Below, piece by piece: positions 14,010 through 18,187 of a stretch of 18,187 bases of DNA. The stretch is from an uncultured Thermomonas sp. Its GTDB lineage: Bacteria; Pseudomonadota; Gammaproteobacteria; Xanthomonadales; Xanthomonadaceae. The stretch's first letter is position 1. The number at the start of each line of letters is the position of its first letter. The translations under genes and the position numbers were made by a program. The stretch lies in NCBI GenBank assembly GCA_946480065.1, contig CAMLJA010000011.1, positions 1 through 18,187 of the forward strand. The letters run 5' to 3'. Under the pieces are notes generated by a model. The model was not told the DNA's origin. It saw only the letters and a list, made by a program, of their open reading frames with translations, and did no database searches.

Positions 14010-14720
14010 TCAGGCCAATTGCCCGGAAATGTCGGCCACCCGGTAGCCGGCGCTCTGGACGGTGTGCAGCAGCGGCTTGTCGAAGGGCTTGTCGATCACC
14101 TTGCGCAGGTTGTACAGGTGGCTGCGCAGGGTGTCCGAGTCCGGCAGGCCGTTGCCCCAGATCTCGCGCTCGATCTCCTGGCGGCTCACCACCCTCGGCG
14201 ACTCCCGCATCAGGATGGTGAGCAGGCGCAGGCCGATCGGCGAGAGCTGCAGCTCGCTGCCGGCGCGGGTGACCCGCAGCGAGGCCGGGTCAAGCACCAG
14301 GTCGGCCACCTTGAGCACTTCCGAGCCCACCTGCCGGCGCTCGCGGCGGATCAGCGCCCGCAGGCGCGCCTCCAGCTCCTGGATCGCGAACGGCTTGGTC
14401 AGGTAGTCGTCGGCGCCCGACGACAGCCCGGTCAGCTTCTCGTCCAGGGTGTCGCGCGCGGTCAGCATCAGCACCGGGGTGGACTTGCGCGCCTCGTTGC
14501 GCAGGCGCTTGCAGACCTCGATCCCGTCCAGCCGCGGCAGCATCAGGTCGAGCACGATCACGTCATAGGTGTTCTCCGCCGCCAGCCGGTAGCCGTCCAG
14601 GCCGTCGGAGGCGTAGTCCACCTCGAAGCCGCGGCTTTCCAGGTATTCCCCCACGAGTTCCGAGATGTTGCGGTTGTCCTCCACGATGAGGACCAGCCCG
14701 GCTTGTTCCTGCGTACGCAT
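14010..14720 (-). CDS. OmpR/PhoB-family response regulator
   Basis: This is a 236-residue DNA-binding response regulator. The receiver domain (about 8-122) has the acidic pair in LIVEDN, the phosphorylation site D58 in VIVLDLMLPRLDG, the switch Thr T87 in MLTARD and K109 in DDYLTKPF. The C-terminal winged helix (about 137-232) shows LDPASLRVTRAGSELQLSPIGLRLLTILM, SDTLRSHLYNLRKVID for the recognition helix, and HTVQSAGYRVAD for the wing. AGGGG lies about seven bases before the ATG. It is the first gene of the regulator-kinase-adaptor-ATPase-permease run. The natural expectation, unproven here, is that it activates this operon. I cannot name the specific system. Confidence 0.95.
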   Translation of the reverse strand: MRTQEQAGLVLIVEDNRNISELVGEYLESRGFEVDYASDGLDGYRLAAENTYDVIVLDLMLPRLDGIEVCKRLRNEARKSTPVLMLTARDTLDEKLTGLSSGADDYLTKPFAIQELEARLRALIRRERRQVGSEVLKVADLVLDPASLRVTRAGSELQLSPIGLRLLTILMRESPRVVSRQEIEREIWGNGLPDSDTLRSHLYNLRKVIDKPFDKPLLHTVQSAGYRVADISGQLA

Positions 14721-14816
14721 TGGTTACCCCTGTGTCTTCAGCTTTGTGAAACATGCCGCGTGGGCGGTGCAAGCGACGTGAAGGGATACCCTGTACCCGC
14801 CCCCGGGACCTTCGCC

Positions 14817-15158
14817 ATGCCCTTCGACCGCTTCCTGCCGCCGCTGCTGTTGGCCTGCTCCAACGTCTTCATGACCTTCGCCTGGTACGCGCACCTCAAG
14901 CACAAGGAGGTCGCGCTGCCCAAGGTCATCCTGGCCAGCTGGGGGATCGCGTTCTTCGAGTACCTGTTCATGATCCCGGCCAACCGGATGGGCAGCAACT
15001 TCTACAGCGCCGCCCAGCTCAAGGGCATCCAGGAGGTGATCACCCTGCTGGTGTTCGCCGGGTTTTCCTTCTGGTACCTGGGCCAGCCGCTGAAGTGGAA
15101 CCACTGGGCCGGCTTCGCCCTGATCGTGGCGGCGGCGTGGCTGATCTTCCTGGAATGA
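14817..15158 (+). CDS. DUF486 (DMT-superfamily) small membrane protein
   Basis: This 113-residue inner-membrane protein has four predicted helices: about 7-25, 38-55, 70-88 and 94-112. Highly conserved DUF486 stretches are visible: FMTFAWYAHLKHKEVALPKV, ASWGIAFFEYLFMIPANRMG, AQLKGIQEVITLLVFAGFS and LKWNHWAGFALIVAAAW. The family is grouped with the drug/metabolite transporter fold; no substrate is established. GGGA lies about eight bases before the ATG. The gene stands alone on the plus strand, divergent from the response regulator (96-base gap) and convergent with the Mpo1-like gene (57-base gap). The frame is open for a long way upstream, but that part lies antisense to the regulator and kinase genes. 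Confidence 0.92.
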   Translation: MPFDRFLPPLLLACSNVFMTFAWYAHLKHKEVALPKVILASWGIAFFEYLFMIPANRMGSNFYSAAQLKGIQEVITLLVFAGFSFWYLGQPLKWNHWAGFALIVAAAWLIFLE

Positions 15159-15204
15159 CCGCCCCACCGCAGGCGGGCGGCATTCCGTGGCCGCGGAAGG
15201 CCAC
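15159..15204. terminator. Two small hairpins in the convergent gap (weak bidirectional terminator candidate)
   Basis: Between the DUF486 and Mpo1-like stops lie CCGCCC...GGGCGG (15159-15164 with 15175-15180) and GTGGCC-GCGGAA-GGCCAC (15187-15204). Both stems are 6 bp and neither is followed by a T-run, so at best they are weak or Rho-assisted end points. The convergent position is the main argument for a terminator role. Confidence 0.35.
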
Positions 15205-15215
15205 AAGCAACTCCG

Positions 15216-15521
15216 CTAGAACGGAATCCGCCCGATCAGGAGGTCGCGGTACATCACCCAGTCGCCGGCGAAGGAATAGAACGGATGCCTGAACGTGGCC
15301 GGCCGGTTCTTCTCGAAGAAGAAGTGCCCGACCCACGCGAACGCATACCCCGCCACCAGCGCCGCCAGCAGCCACCACGCATTGCCGCTCCTGGCCGCCA
15401 GCACGATGAAGCCGATCGCGAAGCTGGTGCCGGTGAAGTGCAGGCGCCGGCAGGTGCGGTCGCGGTGCTCGCCCAGGTAATGGGGATAGAACTCGCGGAA
15501 GCTGGAAAACCCCTCGCTCAC
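15216..15521 (-). CDS. Mpo1-like (DUF962) membrane protein
   Basis: The 101-residue product matches the small bacterial form of the DUF962/Mpo1 family. Yeast Mpo1 is an ER dioxygenase that shortens 2-hydroxy fatty acids by one carbon using iron; whether bacterial members do the same is not established. Conserved features are FREFYPHYLGEHRDRTCRRLHF near the N-terminus and WVGHFFFEKNRPATFRHP, with histidines H14, H19, H28, H66 and H79 as possible metal ligands. Two hydrophobic segments lie at about 29-44 and 48-64. The start is GTG at 15521, and its GTGA overlaps the mazG stop, so it is coupled to mazG. It is the last gene of the nudE-cysQ-mazG run. Confidence 0.88.
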   Translation of the reverse strand: MSEGFSSFREFYPHYLGEHRDRTCRRLHFTGTSFAIGFIVLAARSGNAWWLLAALVAGYAFAWVGHFFFEKNRPATFRHPFYSFAGDWVMYRDLLIGRIPF

Positions 15522-16345
15522 CGCTTGGCCTCCTTCTCCGCCGCCTTCGCCTGCGCCCAGTACCGATCCTGCTCGTCCAGCGGCTTGCCCGCCAGCCCGC
15601 CGTCGGCCGCGGCCAGCGCCTCCATCGCGCGGAAGCGCGCCTCGAACTTGGCGTTGGCGCGACGCAGCGCGGCGCCGACGTCCACCTTCGCGTGGCGCGC
15701 CAAGTTGGCGCAGACGAACAGCACGTCGCCAAGCTCTTCCTCCAGGCGGTCCTGCGCGGCCGCGTCCGCCGGATCGGCGGCCACCGCGTCGAACTCCACC
15801 CGGACCTCCTCGATTTCCTCGTGCAGCTTGGCGATCACCGGCACCGGGCCGGGCCAGTCGAACCCGACCCTGGCCGCCTTGTGCTGCAGCTTCACCGCGC
15901 GCAGCCACTCCGGCAGCCCGCGCGAGATCCCGGCCAGCGCGGACGGATCGACCTCGCCCTTCTCCTCGCGCTCGGCGCGCTTGATGGCGTCCCAGTTGCG
16001 CAGCACCGCGGCACTGTCGTCGGCGGCATCGGCAGCCTGCGCGGCGAACACATGCGGATGCCGGCGCACCATCTTGTCGCAGATGGCCGCGACCACGTCG
16101 GCGAAGGCGAACGCCCCCGCCTCCTCGGCCATGCGGGCGTGGAAGACCACCTGCAGCAGCAGGTCGCCCAGCTCGTCCTTGAGGTCGCCCAGGTCGCCGC
16201 GGTCGATCGCATCGGCGACCTCGTAGGCTTCCTCGATGGTGTACGGGGCGATGGTGGCGAAGTCCTGCTCGAGGTCCCACGGGCAGCCGCCCTCGGGGTC
16301 GCGCAGGCGCGCCATGATGGCCAGCAGGGGTTCGATCGCGCTCAT
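15518..16345 (-). CDS. mazG: Nucleoside triphosphate pyrophosphohydrolase MazG
   Basis: MazG hydrolyses NTPs and dNTPs to monophosphates and pyrophosphate, removing damaged or excess nucleotides; in E. coli it also influences ppGpp levels. The 275 residues hold two MazG domains. The N-terminal one has RLRDPEGGCPWDLEQDFATI (14-32), YTIEEAYEVADAI (35-47) and the metal-binding DELGDLLLQVVFHARMA (57-73), then RRHPHVF. The C-terminal one has HEEIEEVRVEF and EEELGDVLFVCANLARH. It matches E. coli MazG (263 residues) over its whole length. The ATG overlaps the cysQ stop as ATGA. No mazEF toxin-antitoxin pair is present, unlike the E. coli location. Confidence 0.96.
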   Translation of the reverse strand: MSAIEPLLAIMARLRDPEGGCPWDLEQDFATIAPYTIEEAYEVADAIDRGDLGDLKDELGDLLLQVVFHARMAEEAGAFAFADVVAAICDKMVRRHPHVFAAQAADAADDSAAVLRNWDAIKRAEREEKGEVDPSALAGISRGLPEWLRAVKLQHKAARVGFDWPGPVPVIAKLHEEIEEVRVEFDAVAADPADAAAQDRLEEELGDVLFVCANLARHAKVDVGAALRRANAKFEARFRAMEALAAADGGLAGKPLDEQDRYWAQAKAAEKEAKR

Positions 16346-17142
16346 GCCGGCAGCCGCGCGCGCAGGGCGGGGTCGCCCAGCGCGAGGAAGTCGCCGTTGA
16401 GCAGGCCGTCGCGCTGGTTGTAGCGGAACGGCCGGCCGCGCGGATCCAGCACCGCGCCGCCGGCGGCTTCCAGGATGGCCTGCCCGGCGGCGGTGTCCCA
16501 CTCGCTGGTGGGCCCGAAGCGGGGATACAGGTCGATCGCGCCCTCGGCGATGCGGCAGAACTTCAGCGACGAGCCGCAGCCCACCACCTCGCTGCCCGGC
16601 AGCGCGTCCAGCAGCGCCTGCGTGCGCGCGTCGCGGTGCGAGCGGCTGGCGGCGACGCGCGGCGGCGACGCGGCGGGGATACGCGCATGGATGGGCCGGT
16701 CGTCGTCGCCCTCGCGGCGGAACGCCCCGCGGCCGGGGGCGCCGTGCCACAGCGCGCCGGTCACCGGCTGCTGGATCACCCCGAAGGTGGCCACGCCGTC
16801 CTCGACCAGGGCGATGTTGACGGTGAACTCGCCGTTGCGCTTCACGAACTCGCGGGTGCCGTCCAGCGGATCGACCACCCACAGCCGGGTCCACGCCCGG
16901 CGCCCGGCGATGTCGGCGTCCCGGGACTCCTCCGACAGCACCGGGATGTCCGGGGTCAGCGCGCGCAGGCCTTCGACGATGCAGCGGTGCGCGGCCAGGT
17001 CGGCCTCGGTCAGCGGCGAGCGGTCCTCCTTGTGCCGGACCGCGGCGTCCTCTTCGAAAGACGCGCTGTCGTACACCGCAAGGATCGCGGCGGCCGCGCG
17101 GCGCGCGATCTCGACCACGCCGTCGCGCAGGGCATCATCCAT
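16342..17142 (-). CDS. cysQ: 3'(2'),5'-bisphosphate nucleotidase CysQ
   Basis: CysQ removes the 3' phosphate from 3'-phosphoadenosine 5'-phosphate (PAP), a toxic by-product of sulfate assimilation and acyl-carrier-protein modification, yielding AMP. The 266-residue protein has the Mg2+/Li+-sensitive phosphatase motifs: KEDRSPLTEADLAAH (38-52), LSEES (69-73), WVVDPLDGTREFVKRNGEF (88-106) and, near the C-terminus, SSLKFCRIAEGAIDLYPRF and SEWDTAAGQAILEAAGG. I chose the ATG at 17142. A TTG five codons upstream is possible but less likely. The start overlaps the end of nudE by 8 bases, so translation is probably coupled. Confidence 0.94.
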   Translation of the reverse strand: MDDALRDGVVEIARRAAAAILAVYDSASFEEDAAVRHKEDRSPLTEADLAAHRCIVEGLRALTPDIPVLSEESRDADIAGRRAWTRLWVVDPLDGTREFVKRNGEFTVNIALVEDGVATFGVIQQPVTGALWHGAPGRGAFRREGDDDRPIHARIPAASPPRVAASRSHRDARTQALLDALPGSEVVGCGSSLKFCRIAEGAIDLYPRFGPTSEWDTAAGQAILEAAGGAVLDPRGRPFRYNQRDGLLNGDFLALGDPALRARLPA

Positions 17143-17689
17143 GGGCCTGCTGCCCAAGCCATTCGCGGACCAGGAACAGCGCGGCGATGCTGCGGCCCTC
17201 GGAGAACTCCTCGCGCAGGATCAGCTGGCCCAGGTCGGCCAGCTTCCACGGCACCACCTCCAGTTCCTCCGGCTCGTCGCCGGCCAGCCGCTGCGGGTAC
17301 AGGTCGCGCGCCAGCACCAAGTGGGTCTGGTGGCTCATGTAGGTGGGCGCCAGGGTCAGGCTGCGCAGCACGCGCACGTCGCGCGCGCCGTAGCCGGCCT
17401 CTTCCATCAGCTCGCGGTTGGCCGCGTGCTCGGGCGTTTCGCCGGCGTCGATGCGGCCCTTGACCAGCCCCAGCTCGTAGCGGTGCACGCCCGCCGCGTA
17501 TTCGCGCACCAGCAGCACCGTCTCGGCATCCAGCATCGGCACCACCGCCACCGCCCCGTGGCCGCGCCCGTGCAGGCGCTCGTAGCGGCGGCGCTCGCCG
17601 TTGGAGAACTCAAGGTCCAGCCGCTCCATGCGGTACGGGCCGGCATCGTGCTCGGTGACGCCGTGGATCACGGGCAGGCGGCGGCTCAT
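17135..17689 (-). CDS. nudE: ADP compounds hydrolase NudE (Nudix family)
   Basis: NudE cleaves ADP-ribose, Ap3A, NADH and related ADP-linked compounds. The 184-residue product matches E. coli NudE (186) along its length. The Nudix box is complete: G78-x5-E84-x7-R92-E93-x2-E96-E97-x-G99, within KGRIDAGETPEHAANREL. Other family features are RLDLEFSNGERRRYER, LLVREYAAGVHRYELG, APTYMSHQ, DLYPQRLAGDEPEELE and the C-terminal SIAALFLVREWL. AGGG lies about eight bases before the ATG. It is the first gene of the nudE-cysQ-mazG-mpo1-like operon and is divergent from bioA, only 29 bases away. An AT-rich heptamer in that gap may serve both directions. Confidence 0.95.
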   Translation of the reverse strand: MSRRLPVIHGVTEHDAGPYRMERLDLEFSNGERRRYERLHGRGHGAVAVVPMLDAETVLLVREYAAGVHRYELGLVKGRIDAGETPEHAANRELMEEAGYGARDVRVLRSLTLAPTYMSHQTHLVLARDLYPQRLAGDEPEELEVVPWKLADLGQLILREEFSEGRSIAALFLVREWLGQQAHG

Positions 17690-17692
17690 GCG

Positions 17693-17713
17693 GCCGCCCT
17701 GGCGGCGATAATG
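17693..17713. promoter_or_regulatory. Shared bidirectional promoter core and palindrome between nudE and bioA
   Basis: GATAATG (17707-17713) reads as GATAAT towards bioA (five of six matches to a -10) and as CATTAT towards nudE (four of six). Next to it on the nudE side is the palindrome GCCGCC-CT-GGCGGC (17693-17706), within the probable nudE leader. No clear -35 is present in either direction. The plus-strand hexamer is exactly six bases before the bioA ATG at 17719. Confidence 0.45.
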
Positions 17714-17718
17714 GCGGG

Positions 17719-18187
17719 ATGAAAGAGGTTCACGACCCCATGATAGCCGCGGCCGATGACTGGCGCGCGCGAGACCTGGCGGTGCTCTGGCACCCCTGCA
17801 CGCAGATGCGCGAGCACCCCGGCGCGCTGCCGCTGTTCCCGGTGGCGCGCGGCGAGGGCGCCTGGCTCGTGGGCATGGACGGCCGCCGCCTGCTGGACGG
17901 CGTGAGCAGCTGGTGGACTAACCTCCACGGGCACGCCGAGCCACGCATCGCCGACGCCATCGGCCGCCAGGCGCACGCACTGGAGCAGGTCATCCTGGCC
18001 GGGTTCTCGCACGCCCCCGCGGTGGAGCTGGCCGAGCGCCTGCTGGCGGTCGCCCCGCGCGAGCCCGGCCGCGCGCCGCTGGCCAAGGTGTTCTATGCCG
18101 ACAACGGTTCGTCGGGCGTGGAGGTGGCGCTCAAGATGGCGTTCCACTGGTTCCACAACCGCGGCGAGCACCGGCGCACCCGCTTCA
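17719..18187 (+). CDS. bioA: Adenosylmethionine--8-amino-7-oxononanoate aminotransferase BioA, N-terminal part (3' end outside window)
   Basis: BioA is a PLP-dependent cytoplasmic enzyme that makes 7,8-diaminopelargonic acid in biotin synthesis, with S-adenosylmethionine as amino donor. Only the first 156 codons are in the window. Diagnostic stretches are RDLAVLWHPCTQM (18-30), SSWWTNLHGHAEPRI (63-77), AGFSHAPAVELAERL and the PLP-phosphate-binding YADNGSSGVEVALKMAFHW (126-144). The WHPCTQM and SSWWTNL motifs set it apart from other class-III aminotransferases. The start could be the ATG at 17719, which has no ribosome binding site but a -10-like hexamer six bases upstream, or the ATG at 17740, preceded by AGAGG at a long spacing. 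Both fit the family. I see no other biotin genes in the window. Confidence 0.94.
   Translation, partial: MKEVHDPMIAAADDWRARDLAVLWHPCTQMREHPGALPLFPVARGEGAWLVGMDGRRLLDGVSSWWTNLHGHAEPRIADAIGRQAHALEQVILAGFSHAPAVELAERLLAVAPREPGRAPLAKVFYADNGSSGVEVALKMAFHWFHNRGEHRRTRF

Noticed and set aside
12965..14221. Long plus-strand open frame antisense to the kinase and regulator (about 418 codons)
   Set aside because: The kinase and regulator are complete with all motifs. The antisense product is low-complexity.
17143..17157. TTG start of cysQ five codons upstream of the ATG
   Set aside because: It would add MGSRP with no better ribosome binding site; the ATG at 17142 fits the family start and couples to nudE.

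Overview
The window is a very GC-rich, densely packed stretch of bacterial chromosome. It holds 24 protein genes, two of them cut by the window edges (surA at the left, bioA at the right). I found no rRNA, tRNA, CRISPR array or insertion sequence, and no gene-free stretch longer than about 115 bases. The gene content and protein sequences point to Xanthomonadaceae in the Gammaproteobacteria (Lysobacter, Luteimonas, Pseudoxanthomonas or Xanthomonas relatives). The main clues are the surA-pdxA-rsmA-apaG-apaH order with convergent folA, a PdxA with Thr where most have His, and nudE-cysQ-mazG divergent from bioA. The genus is inference.

Layout. (1) 1-3773, plus strand: end of surA, then pdxA, rsmA, apaG and apaH, a classic cluster for envelope protein folding, vitamin B6, ribosome maturation and Ap4A breakdown. 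(2) 3758-5993, minus strand: lgt, thyA, folA (lipoprotein maturation and the dTMP/folate cycle). folA and apaH meet tail to tail and share 16 bases. (3) 6050-8094, minus strand: lemA followed by two TPM-domain genes. (4) 8175-9333, minus strand: a TerC-family membrane protein and diacylglycerol kinase. (5) 9446-14720, minus strand: an OmpR-type response regulator, a histidine kinase with almost no periplasmic domain, and a MacA/MacB-like export system split into adaptor, ATPase and permease. This looks like one self-regulated operon. (6) 14817-15158, plus strand: a small DUF486 membrane protein. (7) 15216-17689, minus strand: nudE, cysQ, mazG and an Mpo1-like gene, each overlapping the next. 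(8) 17719 to the end, plus strand: bioA.

How the genes work together. Several enzymes clean up nucleotides: ApaH (Ap4A), NudE (ADP-linked compounds), CysQ (PAP) and MazG (NTPs). ThyA and FolA form the thymidylate cycle. SurA, Lgt, DgkA, LemA and the TPM proteins act in the envelope. Most of the window is ordinary housekeeping.

The parts most worth a second look are: the adaptor protein, which carries a roughly 130-residue insert with a Spy/CpxP-like LTxxQ motif and is encoded beside a sensor-poor kinase; a perfect 8-bp hairpin that includes the end of the lemA stop codon and ends six bases before the next start; a 9-bp inverted repeat just upstream of the adaptor gene; and three genes (apaG, lgt, bioA) that lack a good ribosome binding site but have a -10-like hexamer exactly six bases before the ATG, which suggests leaderless mRNAs. 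I did not find a clearly new multi-gene defence or mobile system.
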